A stretch of 64,000 nt of DNA. Source: Erinaceus europaeus (taxonomy: Eukaryota; Chordata; Mammalia; Eulipotyphla; Erinaceidae). The stretch lies in contig NC_080165.1 of NCBI RefSeq assembly GCF_950295315.1, forward strand, positions 1,804,158 to 1,868,157. Reading direction: 5' to 3'. The notes under the pieces are model-generated. The model was not told where the DNA came from and searched no databases. It saw nothing but the letters and a program-made list of their open reading frames with translations. The position numbers and the translations under genes were made by a program. Within the stretch, counting starts at the first letter, position 1. Each line of letters begins with the position of its first letter. This document shows, piece by piece, positions 1 to 11,570 of the stretch.

Positions 1-2522
1 GGAACAATTCCTAGAAACATATGCCCTTCCAAAATTGAACCAAGGAGAACTACAAAACCTAAATGCACCAATCACAGACAAAGAAATCGAAACCATTATT
101 AAGAATCTCCCAACAACAAAAGTCCTGGACCAGATGGCTTCATAAATTAATTCTATAAAACCTTCAGGAAACAGTCAATACTTATACTTTCAAAGCTTTT
201 CCATAAGATTGAAGAAACAGGAACACTCCCTTCCACCTTCTATGAAGCTAACATCACTCTGATATCAAAAGCAGAGAGGGCACAACAAAACAGAAAACTA
301 CAGACCAATATCTCTGATGAACATAGATGCCAAAATATTAAACAAGATCCTGGACAACCATACACAGCAGTATATCAAAAAGATTGTTCATCGCGACCAA
401 GTGTGATTTATCCCAAGAATGCAAGGCTGGTTCAACATACATAAATCAATCAATGTCATTCACCACACCAATTAAAGCAAAACCAAAAACCTTATGATTA
501 TTTCAGTAGATGCAGAGAAAGCCTTTGACAAAATCCAATACCCATTCATGCTCAAAACACTACAAAAATGGAAATAGATGGAAAATTCCTCAAGATAGTA
601 GAGTCCATATATTGCAAACCTACAGCCAACATCATACTGAATGGACAGAAGGTGAACGCATTATCCCTCAGGTCAGCGACTAGACAGGGCTGTTGACTAT
701 CACCATTACTCTTCAACATAGTGTTGGAAGTTCTTGCCATAGCAATCAGGCAAGAGAAAGAAATCAAAGGATTACAGATTGGAAGGAAAGAAGTCAAGCT
801 CTCACTATTTGCAGATGATATGATATATACATAGAAAAACCTAGAGAATCCAGCAGAAAACTACTGGAAGTTATTAGGCCATATAGCAAGGTGTCAGGCT
901 ACAAAATCAATGTACAAAAATCAGTGGCATTTCTTTATGCAAACACTAAATATGAAGAAGACATCCAGAAATCACTCCCATTCACTCTTGCAGCAAAATC
1001 AATAAAATACTAGGAACAAAGCTGACCAAAGAAGTGAAAGATTTTTATACTGAAAACTATGAGTCACTCTTCAAGTAAATAGAAACTGATATTAAGAAAT
1101 GTAAAGACATCCCATGCTCATGGATTGGAAGGATTAATATTAACAAGATGAATATTCTCCCCAGAGCCATATACAAATTTAATGCAATACCCATCAAAGT
1201 TCCACCAAGCTTCTTTAAGAGAATAGAACAAAAACTACAGTCATTTGTCCGGAACCAGAAAACATCTAGACTTGCCAAAACCATCTTGAGGAAAAGAAAT
1301 AGAAATGGAGGCATCACACTTCCAGATCTCAAACTATATTATAAGACCATCATCATCAAAATAGCCTGGTACTGGAACAAAAATAGGCACACAGACCAGT
1401 GGAACAGAATTGAAAGCCCAGAACTAAACCCCCACACCTATGGACATCTAATCTTTGATAAGGGGGCCCAAAGTACTAAAAGGAGGAAGGAGGCTCTCTT
1501 CAATAAATGGTGCTGGGAAAACTGGGTTGAAACATGCAGAAGAATGAAATTGAACCACCTTATCTTACCAGAAACAAAAATCAACTTCAAATGGATTAAG
1601 TACCTGGATGTTAGGCCAGAAAATATCAAATACTTGAGGAAAACATTGGTGAACACTTTCCCACCTAAACCTCAAGGACATCTTTGATAAAACAAAGCAA
1701 ATTGCAAGGGAGACTAAAACAGAAACAAACCAGTGGGACTACATCAAATTGAAAATCTTCTGCACAGCCAAAGAAACTATCACACAAACAAAGAGACTCC
1801 TCACAGAATGGGAGAGGATCTTCACATGCCATACATCATGCAATCACCAAAATATACAAAAAATTCAGCAAACTTAACAACAAAAAAAGCAAATGACCCC
1901 ATCTAAAAATGGATAGAGGTTATGAACAGAACATTCACTACAGAAGAGATCCAAAAGGCTATCAGACATATGAAAAATTGCTCCAGGTTACTGATTGTCA
2001 CAGAAATGCAAATAAAAACAACATTGAGATACCACCTCATCCCTGTGAGAATGGCATACATCAAAAGGACAGCAGCAACAAATGTTGGAGAGGTTGTGGG
2101 GACAGAGGAACTCTTCTGCACTGCTGGTGGGAGTGTAAATTGGTACAGCCTGTGTGGAGAGCAGTCTGGAGAACTCTCACAAGGTTAGACATGGACGATC
2201 CATATGATCCAGTAATTCCTCTCCTGGGGATATACCCCAAGGACCCCATAACACCCAACCAAAAAGATATGTGTACACCTATGTTCAAGCAGCACAATTC
2301 CTAACAGCTAAATCCTGGAAGCAACCCAGGTGCCCAACAGCAGATGAGTGGCTGAGAAGGCTGTGCTATATATGCACAGTTGAGTACTATGCAGCTATTA
2401 AGAACAATGAACCCACCTTCTCTGACCCATCTTGGATGAAGGTAGAAGGAATTATGTTAAGTGCGATAAGTCAGAAAGATAAAGACGAGTATGGGATGAT
2501 CCCACTCATAAACAGAAGTTGA
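1..2522 (+). pseudogene. LINE-1 ORF2, reverse transcriptase to C-terminus, decayed
   Basis: This is the 3' part of a LINE-1 ORF2, entering the window already inside the reverse transcriptase region. Seen: a motif A-like stretch ([11 protein letters not shown]) near 505-540, an RQGC...LSPLLFN block near 680-720 in which a TGA falls inside the motif, and the catalytic FADD near 807-820. Downstream, 1148-1687 is an open stretch of 179 codons covering the thumb/C-terminal region, and 1909-2304 holds the Cys-rich C-terminal signature (HCWWECKLVQPVW, then PLLGIYPKD). The final block EYYAAIKN lies near 2380-2410 and the last stop is at about 2520. Many stops and frame changes make it non-coding. In an intact element ORF2 supplies endonuclease and reverse transcriptase for target-primed reverse transcription. 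The assignment to LINE-1 is secure; the subfamily is not determined. Confidence 0.93.
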
Positions 2523-4612
2523 GAAAGAATGACAGAAAGGGAAACTCAAAGCAGAATCTGACTAAATTTGCAGTAGGGCACCAAAGTAAGAAATCTGCAT
2601 AGAGGGTGAGGGTGGATGTTTAGTTTCATGGGGGGGGGAGTGAGAGGAGGAGGGTAGAAAACTGTCCTTTGGTGGTAGGAATGGTGTTTATGTACACTTC
2701 TAATAATTCATAGTCATATAAATCACTAAATAATATGAGAAGGGAAAAAGTGATTGAATGTCTCAGACTTTTTAAATCACAGACCGAGTCTTCTTAATAC
2801 ATAGGCTGAGTCTTTGAAATGTTGACCCTCTTAAAAGCTTAGTCCAGGGAGAACAGAAGCAACCGGTGGCACAGCTATATACAAATAATGTCAAAGGACA
2901 AAAAATATGGTGATGTGGTGTAAGATTCAGAAAATCCTAACAGGGATTTTTCAAACTTAATCCAATTGCCAAAGAATGTGATTATAGCAATAACTATCTA
3001 TTGTCTTCTTAAACCCTAAGACAGCAGGAACTTCCCACTTCTTCTATAGAGCCTGTATCTACCCCGGTCCTGAAAACTCTGGGGTGGGGCTCACTTTCCT
3101 GCATGCTTCTCTCAAGTCATACTAAGTGGTATTGCATCCTCCGATCCCAATCTAAGCAATGAAATGAGTACCACCTCAGCATGCTTCACTTAATACTGTG
3201 TCCAAGGAAGTCAGGCATGCAATGTCAACCATTCACCCTCATTACTCAGGTGAGACCTTTACTCCCATAGTATTCTCTAATTCCATTTCAGGAGATTCAC
3301 TTCCTATCAATGCTCCAAAACCTATATATAGATCAGATCCTGTAAAACAGAGCATATATTCACATGTATCCATAAACTAGGGCAAAATATATACCTGAAA
3401 GCAAAAGTACACATTAGTCTATAGTGAGTCTGTATAAAGTTCCTAACTAAATAATGTCTACTTAGACTTAGATAACATCCTCACCTATTTCCTATTACAG
3501 TTCTCTCACTTACTCTAAAGCTAACCTTAACAAAGCAAGAACTGCAACAGCTGAATAAGGCCAAGAGACTGGCATACTTTAATGATGACTCTTTAGTCAC
3601 TATCAGGCCATTCCATCAGCTGGGGCCCTAATTGGAGAGTTCTGTGATTCCCATACGGAGTTAATGGGCCTAGACCTCAAATAAATCCTTTTCTCTATTG
3701 CTACTGTTCATTTCTATCAGGAACAACAAAATAGACCCCTTTATGTGATCCCCATAGGACCTTGGCCTCAACTTGGATCAACAACAGTAGAGAATCTTCC
3801 ATCCTCTGAAGGGAGGCTGGATGGGTGGATATTGGGGCTACTAGGAATGTTTCCACTCATGACCACAGATTGTGAGCTCAAATCTACAGGGTCACAAAGG
3901 TCACATAGGCTCCTAAGCTAATTCTGGGCCCCAGATCACATCAAATTGATGGGGTTTGCAGTAAAAAATATTTATACACCTTTCCAATATTAGCGAGCTA
4001 CTCTCTTCCCTGATCCAGTTTTCTGGTCCTTTTTTCCAGCCATGACATCATCTCCCTAGACAATAACTTGGATTCACTGGCATATCAGATTTCAGGCTCA
4101 GGGGGAAAAAGAAAAAGAAAATAATAATAATATAATCACAGGCCCTTTGGAATATAACTAAAATATGCCTACCAGCTATCTACAAAATGGAGGACCCCCC
4201 AACTCTTTATCTGCACTATTTCAGCCTTTAGGTCCATGATTGGTCAACAATTTGTTTGGCTTTGTATGTTAACTGTCTTCTCAACCACCAGGTTCCAGAT
4301 TTTACCATGATGCCAACCAGACTTTCCTGGAAAGACAACCCCACCAATGTGTCCTGGAGCCCTGATTCCCCAGAGCCTTTCCCCACTAGGGAAAGAGAGA
4401 GACAGGATGGGAGTATGGATCCACCTGTCAACACCCATGTTCAGTGGGGAAGCAATTACATTAACTCAGACCTTCCACCAGAGGGTTAAAGAATAGGAAA
4501 GCTATCTGGGGAGGGGATGGACTACAGAGTTCTGGTGGTGAGAATTGTGCAAATTCATACCCCTCTTACCCTATGGTTTTGTCAATGTTTCCTTTTTATA
4601 AAAATAAATAAA
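2523..4612 (+). mobile_element. LINE-1 long 3' UTR (about 2.1 kb) ending in an A-rich tail
   Basis: Sequence running from the ORF2 stop to an A-rich end (AAAATAAATAAAAAA near 4600). Its last 0.1-1 kb recurs at 6195-8827, 13717-14099, 18681-19736, 23280-23362, 47878-48502, 54490-54990, 56447-57123 and 62923-62984, always with the same 3' end and different 5' ends, which is how LINE insertions look. Two 5'-inverted copies contain parts from about 2560-2755 and 3090-3307 joined to the terminal 0.4 kb. This argues that the whole stretch is one 3' UTR and not a second element. No ORF of note. Confidence 0.78.
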
Positions 4613-4744
4613 AAAATGCCTGTACATAAAATACAGCCTTGAGGAATTGTTTCAATTTAAATGGAGAGTCTGATGATTATGCTTCTAGACTATATATGTA
4701 ATATCTCCCTACAGAAAGTAGTATAGTTAAAGAATCATCACATT

Positions 4745-4978
4745 ATTATATATATAGTTGGATAGAGAGAGATTGTGAGGGGAGGAGGAGTTTGAGAGGG
4801 AAAGACACAAATGTGAGCACTTAACCACATGCATTGCTGCCTGGATCCTGACACAGAGAGACACCTGTCACCCTGCTTCACTACAGGTGACACTTCCCTC
4901 CAGCAGGTGGGGACCAGGGGCTTGAACCCAGATTCTTGCACACTGTAATGTGTGCACCAGGTGCACCAGCTGGCCCAT
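4745..4978 (-). mobile_element. tRNA-derived SINE, old copy
   Basis: On the - strand this has the B-box region (GGTTCAAGCCCCTGG type, here seen as the complement of ggggcttgaaccc near 4917), the conserved CCCCACCTGC and the GCAGGTGTC-type block, followed by a CT-rich part. It is diverged and carries an insertion of about 50 bp near 4805-4858. No clear target-site duplication. Confidence 0.6.
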
Positions 4979-5075
4979 GTTTATGTATATTTATATATGC
5001 GTATATGTAATATATAATGTATTATATATTTTACATAAAATATATAATATATTATATTATATTTATCTCTCATAT
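4979..5075. repeat. AT-rich simple repeat (TATA-rich)
   Basis: Alternating TA-rich stretch (tatataatatattatat type) directly beside the old SINE. Low-complexity DNA only. Confidence 0.8.
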
Positions 5076-6146
5076 ATATGAGAGAGAGAAATGGAGAGTG
5101 AGATATTGTGTTGAATGAAATGAATAAGAAGATAAGACAAAGACTGGATCGTGTGCTTGTTCGTGGAATATAGAGAATTGTAATGCATGGACTTAACAAA
5201 AGACAGACAAGCACGTGACCAGGCTGTCTCTAGCCTGTGAGAAGAATTAAGGAGATGATGGCGTTGGGAAGCAGAATACTGGTGGTGGGTATAGTGTGGG
5301 GCTACAGCCCAGAATCTAGAATCTTGCAACCTATGGCTGAATCTCACAATTCCTGTTTGTTATGATCAGAAAAATGTCCAGGATGTCACATACCAGCACT
5401 GCACAGCTACAGACTCTCATGTACAAACTTACCCTTAACTGCACTTGTCCCCATGCTATTAACTGTGCTAACTAAAATAAAACTCATGACCAGAGTTGAA
5501 AAGAAAATTGTAAGGTAAAACAAAAGTAGATTGCAGTCAAAAGATTCCATTTATTTGGAATATATATCACTGTTAGGATTGCTAAAATTATGAAAAAAAA
5601 AATCAAGCAAAATTTTGGTTTGATAAGGGTTTGTGTTTTTGTTTATTTGTTGGGGTGTGAAGGGTGGCTGAGAGAGGGGTATGTTATAAAGAAGCCAATA
5701 TTCTCTTTTTTACTTTTCGCTCAACCCCCGCCACCCCCAAAGAAAGGTCAGCATAATGATCTCCATTTTCATCTTAGTCTCTGAGATGAAGCTGTCAAAA
5801 TTCATAACTTTTTGGTGATTATCCTGCTTATTGCTCTTGTGTGGGACCCCAGAAGTGAATGCAGACTGTCAATATGTGTGGAAGAAAACAGGAAAGAGCT
5901 GTCAAAAAGACTCCTGTGTTGTCAACTTTGTTAGGAAACTCTGGGGTATGGAGTACAAAAGGACAAACACTTAATTTATTGACTTGTGGGAAAAACAGAC
6001 ACATGTTGTCAGTAAATTTGTGGGGAACTGACAGTCTCCGGGTGGGGACTGCTGTCCCCTGTGGGCCACCCTCCTTCCTTGTGCAGATGACTCTCTCTCC
6101 ACCTCCACGTTGTGCTCTGCTATACTGGGAAGGAAATGCCCACAAT
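5076..6146. other. no gene recognised
   Basis: No coding signal on either strand; short ORFs such as 5859-6167 lack any recognisable motif. 5260-5490 (a ggtggtgggtatagtgtgg block, then AATAAAACTC) resembles an older LINE 3' end, but the match is too weak to call. Confidence 0.5.
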
Positions 6147-6186
6147 GTTGTAAGGGCTTTTTTGTAGTTGTAAGGGCTTTTTTGTA
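6147..6186. repeat. 20-bp perfect tandem duplication
   Basis: gttgtaagggcttttttgta occurs twice back to back (6147-6166 and 6167-6186), just outside the T-rich end of the LINE-1 copy. It could be a replication slip or a remnant linked to that insertion. Confidence 0.85.
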
Positions 6187-6194
6187 ATTCTTTT

Positions 6195-6732
6195 TTTTTA
6201 AACATTTTTTTTATTTATAAAAAGGAAATATTGACAAGACCATAGGATAAGAAGGGTACAACTCCACACGATTCCCACCATCATAACTCCATATCCCATC
6301 CCCTCCCCTGATAGCTTTCCTATTCTTTATCCCTCTGGGAAGATGGACCCAGGGTCATTGTGGGATGCAGAAGGTGGAAGGTCTGGCTTCTGTAATTGCT
6401 TCCCTGCTGAACATGGGCATTGGCAGGTGGATCCATATTCCCTGTCTGCCTCTCTCTTTCCCTAGTGGGCCAGAGCTCCGGGGAATCAGAGCTCCAGGAC
6501 ACATTGGTGTTATTGTTTGTCCTGGGAAGTCTGTTTGGCATCATGCTAGCATCTGGAACCAGATGGCTGGAAAGAGAGTTAACATATAAAGCCAAATTGT
6601 TGACCAGTCATGGACCTAAAGGCTGAAATAATGCATATGAAGAGTTGGGGGGGGTCTTGTTGTCTAGAAAGTAAGCCTATTTTAGTTATATTACAAATGG
6701 CCCATGACTATAATTTTTTTCCCCTGAGCAGC
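6195..6732 (-). mobile_element. LINE-1 3' UTR copy, 3' segment (interrupted)
   Basis: Reverse complement of about 4100-4610 of the element at the start of the window: T-rich tail first, then the blocks complementary to the CCACCAATGTGTCCTGGAGC and GGGAAAGAGAGA parts. It stops abruptly at ccctgagc (6732). The next part of the same 3' UTR reappears at 8460, so the retroviral segment 6733-8459 sits inside this LINE-1 copy. Confidence 0.88.
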
Positions 6733-7140
6733 TTCCATTTTCCTGACCCCGCCCCCGGCCCCTGCCTCCCCGGTTTCAGCTCCGCCTGCAGCTTCTGCGT
6801 TCCTGAACCCCACCCCTGCCCCTGCCGCCCTGGTTTCAGCTCCGCCTGCAGCTTCAGTTTTCCTGACCACGCCCCCGGCCCCTGCAGCTTCCGTTTTCCT
6901 GACCCCACCCCCGGCCCCTGCTGCCGCGGTTTCAGCTCCACCTGAGGTTTCTGCGACCCTGAACCCCCCCCCCCCGCCCCTGCTGCCCCGGTTTCAGCTC
7001 CTCCTGCATCTTTCTTGTTCCTGACCCCGCCCCCCGCCCCTGCCGCCCCGGTTTCAGCTCCGCCCCCAGCCCCTGCCTCTGAGGTTTCAGCTCCGCCTGA
7101 GGCTTCCTCGTCCCTGACCCTGCCCCCTGCTGATACGTCA
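6733..7140 (+). repeat. GC-rich tandem repeat coding for the Pro/Ala-rich part of gag
   Basis: About seven imperfect units of 45-65 bp, each reading roughly FLTPPPAPAAPVSAPP in one frame. The reading frame changes near 6964-6975, at a run of 12 C, which is the likely site of the frame break. Such a Pro-rich linker between matrix and capsid is common in retroviral Gag. Confidence 0.75.
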
Positions 7141-8063
7141 CCATTAAGGGACCTAGTGGCTGAGATACGAGAGCTAAAGGATATTTTTTCAGCATTTAAG
7201 GATTTTAAACCATGTGCTGTCCACCCCGGGAGCTCCGTCCCCGTAGATATGCGTTTAGTCTCCCCTGCAGCCACTACAGCAGTTTCCATGGCACTTTCCA
7301 CTTCTGTAGCTCCCTGTCCCGCACCATCGGATCAAATCCACACATTCCCGGTAAACGTGGCCCCTTCTAAACAAAACCCTCAGCCGTGGCAGCCATACTC
7401 CTCTAAGGAATTTGAAACACCTAGGCAAGTGGTCAGGCAGGACGGTATGCATTCTCCATGGACCAAGTCCGTTTTAAGGAGTTTTTACCAGCAGCTTAAT
7501 ACACTGCAGGACTGGAAGGACATGGCTCGTGCTGCACTCCCAGGCTCACTCTATCTTCAGTGGCAGGCATGCTTCTGCAATGAGTGCTCTAGACAGTCGC
7601 AGGAAAATAGTAACAAACAGGTAGAATGGAATTCTGATGCTTTGTTTGGAGCAGGAGCTTATGAATCTGGAGCTCAGCAGGCAGAAGCCAGGTTTCCAAC
7701 TGGTTATTTTGAACAGGTACGCATCTGCGCAACACAAGCATGGGAAAGGGTGACCACATCTGATGTAGATCCGTCAGCTCCCATTAACTCTTTTCACCAA
7801 GGCTCTGATGAGTCATTGGCGAGCTTCATCTCAAGGGTGAAGAGAAGCTTAGAGAGAAAGGTTTATAATCCTGACGTCCGCAAACTACTCCTGCGCTCTA
7901 TTGTCTGGGAAGGCATGACACCACAATTCCGTCAGGTATGCCTTAATCTTAAACACCTACACCCAGATAATTGGATTCTAGCGACACAGGAACTTACATC
8001 AGGCAATTATGGGGCACCCGCTACGACACAGGTCTATGCAGTTGCCTCACGTTGGGCGTCAGA
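7015..8063 (+). pseudogene. gag: class II ERV gag fragment (Pro-rich region plus capsid)
   Basis: The frame is open from 7015 to 8247, but only the part up to about 8063 is retroviral; beyond that it reads through an opposite-strand LTR. Residues 1-40 are Pro/Ala-rich. A capsid-like domain follows (from about residue 140), with a Trp/Ser start block (SPWTKSVLRSFYQQLNTLQD), an AxQAWERV helix and a major homology region of the form QGxxESxxxFIxRVxRxxER near residues 260-285. This pattern fits betaretrovirus/IAP-type Gag. Gag forms the particle shell. Missing: matrix start, nucleocapsid zinc knuckles, pro, pol, env and a 5' LTR. The upstream repeat is out of frame. It is a truncated relic. The exact ERV family is unknown; class II is inferred from the capsid pattern. 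Confidence 0.82.
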
Positions 8064-8066
8064 TGT

Positions 8067-8459
8067 TGTTGAGGTGGTCTGGTGTCGGGCTGCACCACGG
8101 AGAAGAGAGCGGACGTCCAGAGCAAAGGGGTACACAAATATTTATTATAGGATGGGGGAGGGTTTGGTTCAGACCACGTGGAGCCAGCCGGCAATGGCCG
8201 ACCACGGGGGGAGAGCAGGGAGCGAGACCTCAGAGAGGGAGAGCTGAGAGCCCAGAGAGGGGGGGGGTGAGGGGGCTTTTTATTGGGCGACAACCAGAGG
8301 TGACGTGTAGGGCCAGGATTGGTTGAAGGGGGCAATGCTAGGGTTTCGCGTGGCGTGACATGTAGGGCCAGGATTGGTTGAAGGGGGCAATGCTAGGGTT
8401 TCGCGCGGTGTAGTAAAACCTGGGGGCGGAGACTGCATCAGAATAACTCCTCAGCAACA
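8067..8459 (-). mobile_element. LTR on the - strand, joined to + strand gag
   Basis: Read on -, it starts TGTTGCTGAGG and ends ACCACCTCAACA, giving TG...CA ends with a 5-bp inverted repeat (TGTTG/CAACA). It has a TATA-like CCCAATAAAAAGCC (near 8275-8287), a poly(A) signal in CTATAATAAATATTTG (near 8135-8150) and two CCAAT boxes in U3. The length of 393 bp fits small class II LTRs. The flanking 6-mers (agatgt and ctgcca) do not match, so it is not a simple solo LTR. The right flank is the resumed LINE-1 UTR and the left flank is gag in the opposite orientation. Confidence 0.82.
8301..8404 (-). promoter_or_regulatory. duplicated U3 segment of the LTR
   Basis: A segment of about 55 bp is repeated directly (8301-8355, 8356-8404). 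Each copy has CCAAT (as attgg). The first has the CRE-like TGACGT and the second TGACAT. Such U3 duplications often act as enhancers in retroviruses; activity here is inference. Confidence 0.6.
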
Positions 8460-8827
8460 CTGCCATCTGATATGCAAATGGTTCCAAGTTATTGTCTGGG
8501 GAGATGATGTCATGGCTGGAAAAAGGACCAGAAAGCTGGATCAGGGAAGAGAGTAGCTCCCTAATATAGGAAAGGTGTATAAATATTGTTGACTGTAAAC
8601 CCATCGATTTGATGTGATCTGGGGCCCATATTCAGCTTAGGAGTCTATGTGACCTCTGCCTCCCTGTAGATCTGAGCTCACACTCTGTGGTCATGAGTAG
8701 GAACATTTCAAGCTGCCCCAATATCAGGACCCATCTTCCTCAGGTGCAGCATAGAGTGTGTTGTCCAGCCTCCCTTCGGAGGATGGAACATTCCTATCTT
8801 GTTGTTCCATGTTGAGGGCAATGGTGA
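8460..8827 (-). mobile_element. LINE-1 3' UTR copy, 5' segment (continuation)
   Basis: Continues the copy broken at 6732: the complement of about 3760-4095 of the first LINE-1, including the tctgatatgc and gatgatgtcatggctgg blocks and the gaagggaggctgg block near 8763-8780. The 5' end fades out at about 8827. No target-site duplication found. Confidence 0.82.
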
Positions 8828-9934
8828 CTTGGGAACAACACCTGGTGTGAGATCCAAAAAGAAGCAGCTTACAACCTGGGACCCTCTGGAGAGAGAAGCT
8901 GGAGCTCTATTTGAGTGACCAAATACCTGACCAATCAGAGCCTCAGGCCTGCCTAGGAAACACTACCTGATGGTGCTTTTTGTTTGTTTGTTTCTTTTGG
9001 TTTTTTTTTTATACTTCTTATAATTGGCTGTCTTTGCTCAGGCTGCCTGCAGCTAATCTGGAGTGGTCCAAGCTGTAGACTGACTGTTAAGGTTTTTTAG
9101 TCTATTTTATTTTATGATTACTATTATTAAATATGCATGTCCCTTTTCCCTCTTCAGGTTGACTAAAATTAACTGATGTTGCTCTTTCCATTGACAGGTC
9201 ACTGGTGTCCTATCCATTGTGAGAGGGACTTGTTTCTCTCCCCCTCTTCCTTTGACCCTCCTTTTTCTCTCCTCCTAGCCAATTAAAAAAAAAAAAAAAC
9301 CTCTTTCCTTGCACTGCTCTCTTATTTTTTTTCATTCTTCCTTCTTTCGCTTTCTGAATTCACTGACACTCCTTTGTGAATTATTTGTTGCATTTCTATT
9401 TGTCCTTTTCTGTTTTTCTTATCTATCTGTAGCATGTTTGTTCTTTACGCATATCTGCTTTTAATAGATGTTCTGTGTTTTCTTTGAACTGGTATGAACA
9501 GGAAAATTTACTTAGCATTGAGCAATGAAACCTTTCCTTTCCCTCAGAGCTTTGCATTGTGTTCTCTCAGATCACTTTATACTGTGCTTGTATCAAGTAC
9601 AAATCACTGCAGTGCCTGGTGTCATTTGAAAATAGAATGAGACCCAAGCAAAGGGTGGGTTTAACCTTCATCTCCCACAATACCACTCAGGGCACTGCAG
9701 CCCCAAGAGGGATGGGGGAAAAGAGAGTCAGTGTTGCTGTGCTGTAGCTACCTACAGTTTCTCTGACAGAGTAGGATATTTTGTGGTCATTAGCCAATGA
9801 AATTACAAAAATATGGTAGACAAAAGATTGAATCATAGGTCTTTCATTTCACTGTCTTTTTTTTCTTTTCTTTGATAGATAGATGGCACAGCAAATGAAA
9901 AAAAAACATAGTACCAAAGATTCCTTCAGTGTCA
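8828..9934. other. no gene recognised
   Basis: AT-rich unique-looking sequence with a poly(A) stretch near 9285-9300. Nothing coding or repetitive was recognised. Confidence 0.5.
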
Positions 9935-10215
9935 TTGAGGCCATTCTTTTTTGTTGAAGTATTTATTTATTTCTGCCAGAGGGTTATTGCTGGAGCTTAA
10001 TACTTGCACAAGAATTTCACCTACCTAACCTTCACCTTTCTCCCTTTATAAATATCATTATTTGATGGGCAGATAAAAGCTGAGAAGGGAAGGGAAGACA
10101 GAGACAGAGAATGAGTGACACCTGCAAACCTGCTTCACCAGTCATGTAGCATGGCCTGCAGGTGGGGAGCAGGGGACCCGGCGACATGTGCTCTCACCCA
10201 GATGTGTCCCTGCCC
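9935..10215 (-). mobile_element. tRNA-derived SINE, old copy with the extra 3' module
   Basis: On - it shows the CACCTGCAGG block and a GCAGGTGTCAC block, followed at its 3' side (9985-10010) by the module that other copies show as ...AATAACCCTGGAGG. It is strongly diverged and its boundaries are approximate. Confidence 0.5.
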
Positions 10216-10556
10216 CTCAGGGCAGCAGTTACAACCTGGGTTGAGTGAACACAACACATTATCCAGGTGGGCTAGTCTGTGCTCTCTAGATTGGCTGTTT
10301 CAATCGATTTGGATGGGTCCGTGACATTTTTTAAGGAATTTGCCACAAAGGAACATAAACTGCATGAGTTTAATCCCGGGACGTGTGCCTCTGCATGCTG
10401 CATGCACAACGGACAGGTGTCTGATGTCAGACTGTCTACAGGGCCCTTCATGTTCCCTCCAAGATGCCTAGTATATATATTGAAGGTCTGGGAATTATTT
10501 AGACTGCCATCATATGAATTCTGCTACTGAATTTTTCTTTCACGTCTTCATATCTT

Positions 10557-10576
10557 TATATATATATATATATATA
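10557..10576. repeat. (TA)10 microsatellite
   Basis: Uninterrupted TA dinucleotides. Confidence 0.9.
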
Positions 10577-10668
10577 AGCATATCAGTTCAATTTTGTTAG
10601 GGGCCCAACCTACTCAAATATACCCTCACTAGAACTAGTTACATCTGCAGTGACCTTTTTTTTCTGAA

Positions 10669-10953
10669 ATTTTTAATTTTTTAAAATATCTTATTTATTT
10701 ATTCCTTTTTGTTGCCCTTGTTGTTTTATTGTTGTAATTACTGATGTCATCATTATTGGATAGGACAGAGAGAAGTGGAGAGAGGAGGGAAGACAGAGAG
10801 GGGGAGGGAAAGACAGACACCTGCAGACCTGCCTCACCGCCTGTGAAGTGACTCCCCTGCAGGTGGGGAGCCGGGGGCTCGAACCAGGATCCTTATGCCG
10901 GTCCTTGCGCTTTGTGCCACGTGCACTTAACCCACTATGCTACTGCCCGACTC
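10669..10953 (-). mobile_element. tRNA-derived SINE with target-site duplication
   Basis: Read on -, it has the full pattern: GGGAGTCGGGCAGTAGC head, GGTTCGAGCCCC B box, CCCCACCTGC, the CTCTCTGTC region and a CAA/AAT tail. It is flanked by a perfect 15-bp duplication (ccttttttttctgaa) at 10654-10668 and 10954-10968, showing target-primed insertion. Confidence 0.93.
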
Positions 10954-10968
10954 CCTTTTTTTTCTGAA

Positions 10969-11570
10969 TCTTTGAACAAATTGTCACTTGCTGTTTTTTT
11001 CTACACTTTTTGGTCATCTTCTTGGTGAGTTAATGGTTTCCAATCTAGTTGTTGATGCACGATAGGTGTCTACAAAATGTACCCACCCCAACCTAGGTCC
11101 TATCCCACTGTCACCCGGCAGAACCAAAACGCCTGTTCCACCTCCTCTCCCTCGGGTCCCTTCCTAGAGCCTTTTGCCATGGTGCAAAAAGCACAACCTT
11201 TCTGTGAAGGAATGGGTTGAGTAGGATAAGCAAAATAAATGAGGGAGAACACCAGATGATCTCACTTAAAGCTAGAACTAAAGAATAAAGGACAGGAGAT
11301 GAAAAGAAGAAAGGTAGAGATTTTTCTAAACAAGATTTAGGGGACTGAGACTTCAGCACATTTCTGAGGAGAAATTCAACAGTTCTAAAAGGTCACATGT
11401 TACATGTATAGGCATAGTATTAAGCAAATATGTTTGTATTTCTAATATTTTGTGGCAAATGAATTACCTTGTGATAAGTTTGTGCATCACTCAGTCTACT
11501 AAACTAAATTATTCAGTTATTTTACACCTTATTTATTCTATTTGACAAAACAGAAAGAAATTAAGAAGGA
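10969..11570. other. mostly unassigned; possible LINE-1 fragment
   Basis: 11215-11310 (gataagcaaaataaatgagg, then gatgatctcactta) resembles the region around the ORF2 stop of the LINE-1 at 2455-2540, on the + strand. Weak and short. Nothing else recognised. Confidence 0.35.

Noticed and set aside
6708..7301. - strand ORF of 197 codons rich in Gly/Ala/Glu
   Set aside because: It is the antisense of the GC-rich Pro repeat of gag, and the + frame carries the capsid motifs.
8064..8335. 3' part of the gag ORF and overlapping ORFs at 8009-8335
   Set aside because: This stretch is an LTR on the opposite strand; the reading frame is open only by chance.
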